NCBI RefSeq assembly: GCF_945952095.1
Contig: NZ_CAMFHL010000085.1
Coordinates: 1-24,732 of the forward strand
DNA: 24,732 nt
Reading direction: 5' to 3'
Origin: an uncultured Arsenicibacter sp.
Lineage (GTDB): Bacteria; Bacteroidota; Bacteroidia; Cytophagales; Spirosomataceae
A model generated the notes under the pieces. The model was not told the origin of the DNA, did not search any database, and worked only from the letters and a program-made list of their open reading frames with translations. Below, in pieces: positions 16,160 to 23,737 of the stretch; position 1 is the first letter of the stretch, and every line of letters starts with the position of its first letter. The position numbers and the translations under genes are program-made.

Positions 16160-16834
16160 TCAGTTTACCATGAAGGCAGACCGGTTGTTCAGCTGTTTAT
16201 AGTCGATGAGTACATAGCGTTTCCGCGACCGGCTGTCTGAGACAAGGTCGCGGTGAGCGGCCTGCATATAAGCGTTCCGCAGCCGTACTCTTGCCCGGGA
16301 CAACCGCATTTTTATCGTACTGAGCTTACATTTTTCCTGCAATGCAATCTGCTCAACAGGTAACTGGAGCTGGTAACGGGCATGAAGCAGCTTCTGCTCC
16401 TGCGGTGTCAGATACACCAGTGCCCGGTCAAGGTATTTAACCTGTTCCTCCTGCTGCGTATAGTCGTCGTATCCCGACACACCTTCCTCTTTCAGCAAAA
16501 AGCTGGCATACTCATTAAAGCGCCGTTCTTCCTTGCAAGCGTTCCGCAACTGATCACTGCAGTAATTGCGGGTGATTACCCGTAGCCAGGTCGAAAACTG
16601 TGCCCGCCCGCCAAAGGTATCCAGCCGGGCCAGTACTTTCAGAAAAACCTCCTGGGCCATATCTTCTGCCTCAAAGGTTGTGGCCGCAATAGGCTGGCAC
16701 ATGCGCATAACCCGGGCAAAGTAACGCCGGTACAATTCATCAAAAAAATGATGTTTCCGTGTTTCTAAAAATGATTGGATCAATAATTCATCAGTCAGTG
16801 TAGCGTACATGTTTTTTGGGGGCTTTAGATGCAT
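16160..16834 (-). CDS. ECF-type RNA polymerase sigma factor
   Basis: This 224-residue sigma-70-family protein has region 2 at about 29-97 (FDELYRRYFARV, AEDMAQEVFLKVLARLDTF, FSTWLRVITRNYCSDQLRN) and region 4 at about 138-190 (YLTPQEQKLLHARYQL, then an HTH with STIKMRLSRARVRLRNAY). Regions 1.1 and 3 are absent, as in ECF factors. A basic tail of about 30 residues (RSRKRYVLIDYKQLNNRSAF) extends past region 4. The ATG at 16834 is preceded by GGAGG four bases upstream; a second ATG at 16810 has no such site. No anti-sigma factor gene lies beside it, so control is likely transcriptional. Its promoter repeats the layout found before the giant surface-protein gene, which suggests co-regulation or that both answer the same regulator. 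Confidence 0.93.
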   Translation of the reverse strand: MHLKPPKNMYATLTDELLIQSFLETRKHHFFDELYRRYFARVMRMCQPIAATTFEAEDMAQEVFLKVLARLDTFGGRAQFSTWLRVITRNYCSDQLRNACKEERRFNEYASFLLKEEGVSGYDDYTQQEEQVKYLDRALVYLTPQEQKLLHARYQLQLPVEQIALQEKCKLSTIKMRLSRARVRLRNAYMQAAHRDLVSDSRSRKRYVLIDYKQLNNRSAFMVN

Positions 16835-16876
16835 TATACCTCCGGCGAGCCGAAAGGCATTTGTTTAATTAATTGC

Positions 16877-16884
16877 CAAAGAAC
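16877..16884 (-). promoter_or_regulatory. -7-like element GTTCTTTG of the sigma-factor gene
   Basis: On the minus strand GTTCTTTG is followed 13 bases later by AAAC in TTAATTAAAC. It lies exactly 18 bases after the proximal GGCAGGAT repeat. The giant surface-protein promoter matches it in spacing and in 7 of the 8 bases. The predicted start near 16870 leaves about 36 bases to the ATG at 16834. Confidence 0.58.
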
Positions 16885-16901
16885 ATACATTTGATTGACC
16901 C

Positions 16902-16931
16902 AATCCTGCCAATCGATACCCCAATCCTGCC
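16902..16931 (-). repeat. Two tandem 21-bp repeats (ATCCTGCC) before the sigma factor
   Basis: ATCCTGCC occurs at 16903-16910 and 16924-16931, exactly 21 bases apart. Between them the sequence reads AATCGATACCCCA. GCCCGT follows the distal copy, as at the four-copy array at 11747-11817. These are the only places in the window where the repeat occurs in tandem. Confidence 0.68.
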
Positions 16932-16990
16932 AAAATAGCCCGTCAATAAAAAAAACAGGCTCATTTCAGGGGTCATAATCACCTTAAAGC

Positions 16991-17066
16991 AACTATAACA
17001 AACAAATAGTTACGTTTTAGTTACTTATACCGCCAGCGACAAATATATAGTTACTGACAAACTATA
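16991..17066. promoter_or_regulatory. Cluster of ATAGTT/AACTAT inverted half-sites
   Basis: AACTAT at 16991-16996 faces ATAGTT at 17006-17011. TATAGTT at 17046-17052 faces AACTATA at 17060-17066 with perfect 7-base arms. Each pair spans 21 bases. A further TTAGTTAC lies at 17017-17024. This regular arrangement looks like an operator, upstream of both the sigma-factor promoter and the plus-strand DNA toward 17494. The binding protein is unknown. Confidence 0.4.
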
Positions 17067-17077
17067 CCCGTCACGAT

Positions 17078-17206
17078 ATGTACGGGTGTATCAGTGAGGA
17101 TATCGCCGCAGGCATTTTTGCGCTGCATGATACCGCTATATCAGCCCGACCATATATCCAGACACTGATGGTTTCCGCTGAACCGGTTGTTGAAACTCCT
17201 GAATAG
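17078..17206 (+). CDS. Possible small ORF, 42 aa
   Basis: This is a short frame starting MYGCISEDIAAGIFALHD and ending VVETPE, directly after the ATAGTT palindromes. I do not recognise it. Composition is plausible for a small soluble protein, with no signal peptide or membrane segment. No ribosome-binding sequence or clear promoter is visible. It could equally be chance, or the remnant of an older gene in this degraded-looking gap. Confidence 0.2.
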   Translation: MYGCISEDIAAGIFALHDTAISARPYIQTLMVSAEPVVETPE

Positions 17207-17381
17207 TCTGCTTAAAAAAGCGCTGAGCGTAAAAACGGACTCAGGGTATTATCGTTTTTTTTCGTCTATCAAAGTAAAGGGATTAGTCACCTCTGCATGG
17301 TTTGTCAGCTACTGTATCAAACCGGCTTTCAGATGCATGACCGGTACTGCTTTTCCCGGAATGATAATGGAGTAGAAAGTC

Positions 17382-17422
17382 AGTCACCCGCCATTTAGTT
17401 TTAACTGGCAGTGACTTTTTTT
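17382..17422 (+). terminator. Rho-independent terminator-like hairpin upstream of the lectin gene
   Basis: AGTCAC (17382-17387) pairs with GTGACT (17411-17416), with an inner GCCA/TGGC helix, then a run of seven T (17416-17422). In the plus direction it would end a transcript coming from the gap upstream, although no confident gene lies there. Confidence 0.55.
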
Positions 17423-17493
17423 ACTACGAATGAGTTGTTTGCCTCCTTAAATTTCTCTTGGTAATAACGCGTTTTAAACTAACCCTTACAGTC

Positions 17494-18006
17494 ATGAGAA
17501 CTCTGTTCATTTCTCTCCTCTGGTGTAGTGTGTCGTTGTTGTTTGCCGGCTTTACTGACCCGAAGCCAACCGAAGCGCACCAGATTCAGAATAAAGCAAC
17601 CGGTTTACTGTTACGTCCCTACAACGCCAGCCGGCAGGATAATGCTCCGGTTGTGGTCTACGATCAGTACCGCTGGAAATGCCTGACCTGGGATTTGATG
17701 CCGGCCACAGCCGCCGATGAATTTCAGCTCCGGAATTACTTTTCCAACAAAACCATTCAGGCCCCGGCCGAACCCAAAGACGGGGATGCTATCTCGCAGC
17801 AGACCATTCAGCAAAGCCTGAGCGCCCAGACCTGGAAATTCGTTAAGGTTTCCGGCGGGTATTACCGTATTCAGCCAACGGGTACCGATCTGGTGCTGAC
17901 CGTCTCCGGCGATCAGACCAACGCAAAGGTAGTGCTCAGTAAATGGACCAACTCAGATCATCAGCTCTGGAAACTGTTACCGAAGCCGGAGCGTTTCGAC
18001 GGCTAA
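17494..18006 (+). CDS. Secreted ricin-type beta-trefoil (RICIN/CBM13-like) protein
   Basis: This protein has 170 residues from the ATG at 17494; an in-frame ATG at 17458 would put a polar, basic stretch before the signal sequence. A signal peptide covers about 1-20 (RTLFISLLWCSVSLLFAGF). The rest, about 28-163, is a single beta-trefoil domain with its three subdomain signatures: LTW at 64-66, QTW at 112-114 and QLWKLL at 157-162, the last two matching QxW. The family binds galactose, xylan or other glycans, and here the domain stands alone without a catalytic partner in the same chain. It ends 52 bases before the DUF4965 gene on the same strand with no hairpin between, so the two are probably co-transcribed, and it may target or bind the glycan that the following enzymes act on. 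Confidence 0.82.
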   Translation: MRTLFISLLWCSVSLLFAGFTDPKPTEAHQIQNKATGLLLRPYNASRQDNAPVVVYDQYRWKCLTWDLMPATAADEFQLRNYFSNKTIQAPAEPKDGDAISQQTIQQSLSAQTWKFVKVSGGYYRIQPTGTDLVLTVSGDQTNAKVVLSKWTNSDHQLWKLLPKPERFDG

Positions 18007-18058
18007 CCTTTTTTATTCACGTTTACACCCCCTTTTTCTAACCTGTTTTTCAACATCT

Positions 18059-20539
18059 ATGCTGCGCAAACGACTGTTCGCTGCTTTACTGCCTGGTTTA
18101 TCCTTACTGACACCGGCCATCGATTCTGTTGCCCAGAATGTCCCGGGCAGGATAGCCCCGGCTTACCCGCTCGTAACCCATGACCCCTATTTCAGTGTCT
18201 GGTCATTTTCTGATTCACTGAACAGCTCGCCCACTAAACACTGGACCGGCACCGACAACTCCCTGATTGGTCTGATCAAGGTCGATGGCACCACATACCG
18301 GTTTCTGGGCCAGCCCGGCAAAAGTTTCCGGAGCATTCTGGCCGCCGGTGATGAAGAAAACTACCAATGTAAATTTACCGAGTCGGAACCGGCCGCCGGC
18401 TGGGAAAATCCGGGTTTTAACGACAGCCAGTGGAAAACCACCACAGCGCCCTTCGGCGATAACAGTGGCGCAAAAACGCAGTGGAATAGCAAAAACCTCT
18501 GGGTACGCCGGACCTTTACCCTCTCTGATACCAACCTTGATAACCTGCTGCTGAAACTGCACCACGACGATAATGTGGAGGTCTATCTAAACGGGGAAAA
18601 AGTCTACAGCCACGTTGGCTGGACGAACAAGTTCCGGTACCACACCATTCCGGCAGCGGCAAAGGCAAAGCTGAAAAAGGGGGAAAACGTACTGGCCATT
18701 CACTGCGCCAACACCGCCGGCGGTGCCTGGCTTGATGCGGGCCTTGCCATTGAAAAGGTCGCCGGAGAGGTGACCAGCATCCGGTCGGCTACTCAGAAAA
18801 GCGTTGACCTGAACGCCACCCAGACGACGTATCAGTTTGCCGCCGGGAAGATAAACCTGGCCGTGACCTTTACCTCACCGCTGCTGATTCAGAACCTTGC
18901 CCTCTACGCACGGCCGGTATCGTATGTTTCCTATAAAGTAACGTCTGCCGACGGTGCAGCCCACGACGTATCGGTCTATCTCGGCGCCTCAACCGACCTG
19001 TCAGTAAACACCGCCGTTCAGCCGGTGAAAACCGAGCAATACACCAACGGCCAGCTGTCGATTCTGAAAGCCGGTTCGGAGGCCCAGCCTGTACTCCGGA
19101 AAAAAGGTGATGACCTGCGTATCGACTGGGGGTATATGTATGTAGCCGTTCCGAAACAGGCCGGTGTTCAGCAATATACCACAAGCGACGACCAGGCCCT
19201 GTCATCATTCTCGGCCGATGTAAAACCGGCAGCAACGACAACCGGCAAGCACCTGGTGCTGAACACGTCCGTTTCGCTGGGTAAGGTCAGCAGCACCCCG
19301 AAAGAGCAGGTGTTTATGCTGGGTTACGACGATCAGTATTCGGTCCAGTATTTCGGCGACAACCTGAAACCGTGGTGGCGGCTGGATGCGGCACAAACCA
19401 TTGAGAAACAACTGGCTCAGGCCGCTACTGAGTATAAATCGGTTCTGGCCCAATGTGCTGCGTTTAACCAGAAGCTTTACAACGACGCCCTCAAGGCCGG
19501 TGGCAAAAACTACGCGGATCTGTGTGTACTGGCCTACCGCCAGGCCAATGCCGCCCACAAACTGGTGAAAAGCCCGCAAGGTGATTTGCTGTATCTGTCG
19601 AAAGAAAATTACAGCAACGGGTCGATCAACACCGTCGACGTAACCTATCCGTCGGCGCCGCTATACCTCGCCTACAATCCTGAGCTGCTGAAAGGCATGC
19701 TGAACGGCATTTTCTACTACAGCGAAAGCGGCAAGTGGAAAAAACCGTTTGCGGCCCATGATTTAGGTACGTATCCGCTGGCCAACGGCCAGACCTACGG
19801 CGAAGATATGCCGGTAGAAGAATCGGGCAACATGCTGATTCTGACCGGGGCCATTGCCAAAGCGGAAGGCAATGCCGGCTATGCTAAAAAACACTGGCAG
19901 ACGCTGACAACCTGGGCCGAATACCTGAGCAAGGATGGTTTTGATCCGGCCAACCAGCTCTGCACGGATGACTTTGCCGGTCACCTTGCCCGGAACGCAA
20001 ACCTGTCGGTGAAGGCAATTGTCGGCCTCGGCTGTTACGCGATGCTGGCCGATCAGCTCGGCGAAAAAGCTACCGCCCAAAAGTACCGCGCGATGGCTGC
20101 CGATATGGCCAAACGCTGGATGGAGATGGCTCAGGACGGCGATCACTATGCCCTGACGTTCGACAAAAAAGGCACCTGGAGCCAGAAATACAACCTTGTG
20201 TGGGACAAACTGCTGGGTCTGAACCTGTTCCCGAAAGCTGTTTACGACAAGGAAATCAAGTACTACCTGACCAAACAGCAACCGTACGGTCTGCCGCTCG
20301 ACAGCCGGAAAACGTACACTAAATCCGACTGGATTATGTGGACCGCTACCCTGGCCGACAACCGGAACGATTTTGATGCGCTGGTGAACCCGATCTACAA
20401 GTTCGCTACCGAAACCCCGTCGCGGGTTCCGCTCAACGACTGGCACGAAACCACCAACGGACGCATGGTCGGTTTCCAGGCCCGCAGCGTTGTCGGCGGT
20501 TATTTCATTAAAGTGCTTGAGCAGAAACTGAAAAAATAA
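18059..20539 (+). CDS. DUF4965/glutaminase-A-like protein with jelly-roll insert
   Basis: This 826-residue protein has a signal peptide (about 1-25, ending SVAQ). Residues 33-90 match the start of the DUF4964/DUF5127 N-terminal region (YPLVTHDPYFSVWSFSD). About 95-232 look like an inserted galactose-binding-type jelly roll (WENPGFNDSQW, LWVRRTFTL, VEVYLNGEKVY). About 240-460 continue the beta-rich part. About 470-826 form the alpha-helical toroid of DUF4965/DUF1793, with FAAHDLG at 564-570, EDMPVEESGN at 582-591 and CTDDFAGH at 635-642; these acidic residues are candidates for the active site. The fungal relative GtaA was described as a glutaminase, but in Bacteroidota such proteins sit with glycosidases, so a glycan-hydrolase role is a fair alternative. 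Length fits this family with the insert. Confidence 0.85.
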   Translation: MLRKRLFAALLPGLSLLTPAIDSVAQNVPGRIAPAYPLVTHDPYFSVWSFSDSLNSSPTKHWTGTDNSLIGLIKVDGTTYRFLGQPGKSFRSILAAGDEENYQCKFTESEPAAGWENPGFNDSQWKTTTAPFGDNSGAKTQWNSKNLWVRRTFTLSDTNLDNLLLKLHHDDNVEVYLNGEKVYSHVGWTNKFRYHTIPAAAKAKLKKGENVLAIHCANTAGGAWLDAGLAIEKVAGEVTSIRSATQKSVDLNATQTTYQFAAGKINLAVTFTSPLLIQNLALYARPVSYVSYKVTSADGAAHDVSVYLGASTDLSVNTAVQPVKTEQYTNGQLSILKAGSEAQPVLRKKGDDLRIDWGYMYVAVPKQAGVQQYTTSDDQALSSFSADVKPAATTTGKHLVLNTSVSLGKVSSTPKEQVFMLGYDDQYSVQYFGDNLKPWWRLDAAQTIEKQLAQAATEYKSVLAQCAAFNQKLYNDALKAGGKNYADLCVLAYRQANAAHKLVKSPQGDLLYLSKENYSNGSINTVDVTYPSAPLYLAYNPELLKGMLNGIFYYSESGKWKKPFAAHDLGTYPLANGQTYGEDMPVEESGNMLILTGAIAKAEGNAGYAKKHWQTLTTWAEYLSKDGFDPANQLCTDDFAGHLARNANLSVKAIVGLGCYAMLADQLGEKATAQKYRAMAADMAKRWMEMAQDGDHYALTFDKKGTWSQKYNLVWDKLLGLNLFPKAVYDKEIKYYLTKQQPYGLPLDSRKTYTKSDWIMWTATLADNRNDFDALVNPIYKFATETPSRVPLNDWHETTNGRMVGFQARSVVGGYFIKVLEQKLKK

Positions 20540-20549
20540 GTCTTTCTGA

Positions 20550-20610
20550 CCACATAAGCCGCGGGTATACATAGCCAGACTGTGTAAGCTGCCGGTTTAT
20601 GTGGTTTTCA
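20550..20610 (+). terminator. Terminator-like hairpin between the DUF4965 and GH2 genes
   Basis: CCACATAA (20550-20557) pairs with TTATGTGG (20597-20604), with an additional CCG/CGG pairing inside, followed by TTTTCATTTATT. It starts 10 bases after one stop and ends 16 bases before the next ATG. It may end the upstream transcript or act as a partial terminator that lowers expression of the GH2 gene. Confidence 0.5.
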
Positions 20611-20626
20611 TTTATTCCTGTTCCCT

Positions 20627-22534
20627 ATGAAAAAACAACTCTTTTCCTGGCTTAGCGGCAGCTTCGCCGTACTGAGCCTGACCATGGGCAATGCCCAGAC
20701 CCCGCTGAAGGCAACGATCCTCAGCAAGTGGGAAAAAGCCGTAACCCCCGAAAATGCCTGGCAAAACTACCCGCGCCCGCAACTGGTCCGGACCAGCTGG
20801 CAAAACCTCAACGGCCTCTGGGACTACGCCATCCGCCCGAAAACGGAAGGAGCACCCGCCAGCTATGACGGCAAAATTCTGGTGCCGTTCTGCGTCGAAT
20901 CTACCCTGTCGCAGGTCAACAAGGGCCTGAAGCCTTCGGAACGGTTATGGTACCACCGGACGGTATCCGTCCCACAGCAGTGGCAGGGCCAGCGGGTACT
21001 GATTCACTTCGGGGCCGTCGATTTTGAATCGAACCTCTGGGTCAACGGTGGCCTGGTTGGCTCACATACCGGCGGCAACGATCCGTTCAGCTTCGACCTG
21101 ACCGACTACCTGAAACCGGGTCAGAACGAAATTGTGCTGGGCGTTACCGACCCTACCTCAGAAGGCGAACAGCCGCGCGGCAAGCAGCTTCTGAATCCGA
21201 ACGGTATCTGGTATACGCCGGTATCGGGCATCTGGCAAACGGTCTGGCTGGAGCCGGTCGCGAACCCCGCCTATATCGATGAAGTAAAGCTGACCCCCAA
21301 TCTTGATTCCAGCCGCCTATACGTCGATGTGCTGCTGAACAAACCGGTGACAAACAATACTACCGGCATCCGGATTACCGCCCTGGACGGCACCAATGTC
21401 ATTGCCAGCACACTCGTAAAAGCCGGTCGTCATGCCTCGCTACCGGTGAATAACCCAAAACTCTGGACGCCCGACAGCCCGTTCCTGTATAATCTCAAGG
21501 TTGAACTCGTCACGGTAGCCGATCCGTTCCCGAACGTAGAAAACCGGAACCGGCCGCGCAACAATGCCACCGAACAGGCTGCCTATGCCAAAGCCGAAGT
21601 TACGGGTACACCGATTGATCAGGTAACGAGCTACTTCGCCATGCGGAAAATTTCGATGGGTCCGGGGCCGGTAGCGGGCCAGCCGGTCATGCTGCTCAAC
21701 AACAAGCCGGTGTTTCAGAACGGCCCGCTTGATCAGGGCTGGTGGCCGGGCGGTTTGCTGACCCCGCCGTCGGACGAAGGCATGGCGTTTGAGATTGATT
21801 TCCTGAAAAAATCAGGCTTCAATATGCTGCGGAAACACATCAAGGTGGAGCCGGACCGCTACTACTACCTCTGCGATCGCATGGGCATGCTGGTCTGGCA
21901 GGATATGCCGTCGGGCTTCCTCAACGGCCAGAACCTGTCGCCGAGCGAGTACATTGAGCCTCCGCGCCGATCACAGGCCAAGGAACAGTTTGAACTGGAA
22001 CTGCGCCGGATGATGAACCGCCTGCATAACCACCCGAGCATTGTAACGTGGGTAGTTCATAACGAAGGATGGGGCCAGTACGACAACGTGCGGATGGGCA
22101 ACTGGGTGAAGGCCCTTGACCCGAGCCGGCTGGTGAATGCGGTCAGCGGCTGGACCGATCTCGGCGGCGGCGATTTCTTTGACATTCACACCTACGAAGA
22201 AGTTCCCCGCGAACCGGCGGCGAAGAAAAACCACGTCATTGTGGTCGGCGAATTCGGCGGTATCGGCTGGCCGGTGAAAGACCACCTGTGGGATGTCAAC
22301 AAACGCAACTGGGGCTACCAGACCTATCAGGATCAGGAAACGGTCATCAAAGCCTACCGCACCAAATACGCGAAGATTGCAGAGATGTACAAAAAGCTGG
22401 GCTTGTCGGCGGCGGTCTATACGCAGACGACCGATGTCGAAGGCGAAGTGAACGGACTGCTGACCTACGACCGCGAGGTTATTAAAATTCCGGTCGAAAC
22501 CCTGAAGGAGATTCATGCACCGCTGTTTAAGTAG
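20627..22534 (+). CDS. Glycoside hydrolase family 2 enzyme
   Basis: This 635-residue protein has a signal peptide (1-24, ending GNAQ). The GH2 layout is clear: sugar-binding jelly roll at about 45-210 (PQLVRTSWQNLNGLWDY, VPFCVES, LWYHRTVSVP, FGAVDFESNLWVNG, VSGIWQTVWLEP), Ig-like beta-sandwich at about 212-345 and a TIM barrel at about 350-635. The catalytic acid/base is E480 in VVHNEGWG and the nucleophile is E542 in VVGEFGG. The barrel lacks extra C-terminal domains, so the enzyme is shorter than LacZ. NGPLDQGWWP at 365-374 replaces the common 'RGVNRHE'-type segment, so the specificity is not simply that of beta-galactosidase. It is the third gene of the glycan cluster and is probably periplasmic or cell-surface. 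Substrate sugar unknown. Confidence 0.92.
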   Translation: MKKQLFSWLSGSFAVLSLTMGNAQTPLKATILSKWEKAVTPENAWQNYPRPQLVRTSWQNLNGLWDYAIRPKTEGAPASYDGKILVPFCVESTLSQVNKGLKPSERLWYHRTVSVPQQWQGQRVLIHFGAVDFESNLWVNGGLVGSHTGGNDPFSFDLTDYLKPGQNEIVLGVTDPTSEGEQPRGKQLLNPNGIWYTPVSGIWQTVWLEPVANPAYIDEVKLTPNLDSSRLYVDVLLNKPVTNNTTGIRITALDGTNVIASTLVKAGRHASLPVNNPKLWTPDSPFLYNLKVELVTVADPFPNVENRNRPRNNATEQAAYAKAEVTGTPIDQVTSYFAMRKISMGPGPVAGQPVMLLNNKPVFQNGPLDQGWWPGGLLTPPSDEGMAFEIDFLKKSGFNMLRKHIKVEPDRYYYLCDRMGMLVWQDMPSGFLNGQNLSPSEYIEPPRRSQAKEQFELELRRMMNRLHNHPSIVTWVVHNEGWGQYDNVRMGNWVKALDPSRLVNAVSGWTDLGGGDFFDIHTYEEVPREPAAKKNHVIVVGEFGGIGWPVKDHLWDVNKRNWGYQTYQDQETVIKAYRTKYAKIAEMYKKLGLSAAVYTQTTDVEGEVNGLLTYDREVIKIPVETLKEIHAPLFK

Positions 22535-22558
22535 CGGCAGCAACCTCTGGTGCGAACA

Positions 22559-22598
22559 CCACCGGACGGACAGCACCCCACGCCTGTTTGTCCGGTGG
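22559..22598. terminator. 15-bp hairpin downstream of the GH2 gene
   Basis: CCACCGGACGGACAG (22559-22573) pairs with CTGTTTGTCCGGTGG (22584-22598) over 15 base pairs including two G-U pairs, with a 10-base loop. It lies 24 bases after the GH2 stop. No strong T tract follows, so termination efficiency is uncertain. Confidence 0.6.
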
Positions 22599-22614
22599 CT
22601 GTCCGGAAGGTTGT

Positions 22615-22622
22615 TATCTTTG
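22615..22622 (+). promoter_or_regulatory. -7 element TATCTTTG of the J-domain gene
   Basis: This is an exact match to the Bacteroidota -7 consensus TAnnTTTG. The expected start near 22629 gives a leader of about 17 bases to the ATG at 22646. The nearest upstream TTTG (22587-22590) is 24 bases away, longer than the usual 19-21, and sits inside the hairpin. Confidence 0.45.
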
Positions 22623-22645
22623 TCGCTTCCAAGACGTAACAAAGC

Positions 22646-23737
22646 ATGTCGACACAACAACTTGTCCGGATCAGCATTGCCGAAACCACTGGCCGGCCAT
22701 TGTCAAAGCCTCAGAAGGAGTTTAACCGCCTTACGGAAACAATCGCGGAACTGGAGGCGGAGATAATGGCTTTCCGCGCGGCAACCGCCCGGATCCGGCA
22801 GCGTATCGTCGCTGACTACCTCCCCCTCTTACAGAAATATAATCAGGCCAGGGCGGAGCTGGTCAGGACATTTGACCGGGCATATGACCGGCCGGATACG
22901 ACTACCGCCGAGCGCAAAAAACTGGCGGACCTGATTCTGTCGATCGCCTTTGACCTTATCGACCAGCACGGCCTCGATGAATTAAAGGCCATTTATGACA
23001 AATACGACAGCGACGGATTTGACGCTCTGACAGAACAGCATCAACCGGAGCAGTCTGATACGGCAGCCGATCCGGAGCGGTTACCGGAAGCGGCCACAAC
23101 CGACCCCATACCGGCGCCCGGTGAGCTGATGCCGGCAACGCAGGAACGTTCCGTTGATAAAAGCACTGCCGGGAAACGGCAGGCAAAACCCAAAACGGCC
23201 AGGCAACAGGCGCGTGATGCCCGAAAGGAGCTGACCGCCCGAAACATCACAAAGGCGGTCCGGACACTGTACATGGATCTCGTTAAAGCGTTTCATCCCG
23301 ACCGCGAACCCGACGAGGCGGAGAAAGTCCGTAAAACCGGCATCATGCAGCGTGTTACCGAAGCCTACGAAAAAAGCGATCTCCTGGCCCTGCTCCGGCT
23401 CCAGCTGGAGTTTGAACGTATCGGCCAGGCCGACCTGAAAAACCTTGCCGACGAACCCCTGACCTATTACAACACCATTCTGCGGCAACAGGTTGATGAA
23501 CTCCGGCAGGAACTGTCAGGGCTCCACCAGTATCTGGCAGCTATTTCGGGCCAGGCTGACAGACCCGCAGGTCAGGCAATCGGGCTGGAATTCCGGTTTA
23601 ACACCGACCTCAAGGCCCTCAAAAATCTGACAAAAACCCTCAAAAGCGATCTGAACGCGCTGAAGAATCCCGCACAAATGAAGGCATTTCTAAAGTCGTA
23701 CCGCATTCCGGGAGCCGGTCATTCCGGTACTATTTAA
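22646..23737 (+). CDS. J-domain protein with coiled-coil regions
   Basis: This 363-residue cytoplasmic protein has no signal peptide. Residues 20-80 are rich in Glu, Lys and Arg and look like a helical or coiled-coil segment (LTETIAELEAEIMAFRAATA). A Pro/Thr/Glu-rich low-complexity linker spans about 130-185. A J domain follows at about 197-250, with H217-P218-D219 in LVKAFHPDREPDE, and the C-terminal part (about 270-340) is again helical. The HPD motif is needed to stimulate the ATPase of DnaK-type Hsp70, so the protein is probably a co-chaperone; no DnaK gene is in the window. Unlike DnaJ, the J domain is internal and there is no zinc-finger or DnaJ C-terminal domain. It seems to form a single-gene unit with its own promoter. 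Confidence 0.85.
   Translation: MSTQQLVRISIAETTGRPLSKPQKEFNRLTETIAELEAEIMAFRAATARIRQRIVADYLPLLQKYNQARAELVRTFDRAYDRPDTTTAERKKLADLILSIAFDLIDQHGLDELKAIYDKYDSDGFDALTEQHQPEQSDTAADPERLPEAATTDPIPAPGELMPATQERSVDKSTAGKRQAKPKTARQQARDARKELTARNITKAVRTLYMDLVKAFHPDREPDEAEKVRKTGIMQRVTEAYEKSDLLALLRLQLEFERIGQADLKNLADEPLTYYNTILRQQVDELRQELSGLHQYLAAISGQADRPAGQAIGLEFRFNTDLKALKNLTKTLKSDLNALKNPAQMKAFLKSYRIPGAGHSGTI

Larger units (their letters stand above)
16835..17493. other. 659-bp AT-rich gap with promoter repeats and operator-like palindromes
   Basis: From left to right this gap holds the sigma-factor promoter (16877-16884) and its two ATCCTGCC repeats (16903-16931), a cluster of ATAGTT/AACTAT half-sites (16991-17066), a weak 42-codon frame (17078-17206), a 62-codon frame (17187-17375) that I do not trust, and a terminator-like hairpin (17382-17422). 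A TTTG at 17438-17441 followed 19 bases later by TAATAACG is a poor promoter match for the lectin gene. Confidence 0.6.

Noticed and set aside
17187..17375. 62-codon plus-strand frame
   Set aside because: It overlaps the other short frame, its composition is unremarkable, and no ribosome-binding site or promoter is visible; kept only as part of a possible small-transcript finding.
17633..17640. GGCAGGAT match to the regulatory repeat, plus another near 18147
   Set aside because: Single copies inside coding regions with no second copy at 21 bases; an 8-base match is expected by chance in a window of this size.
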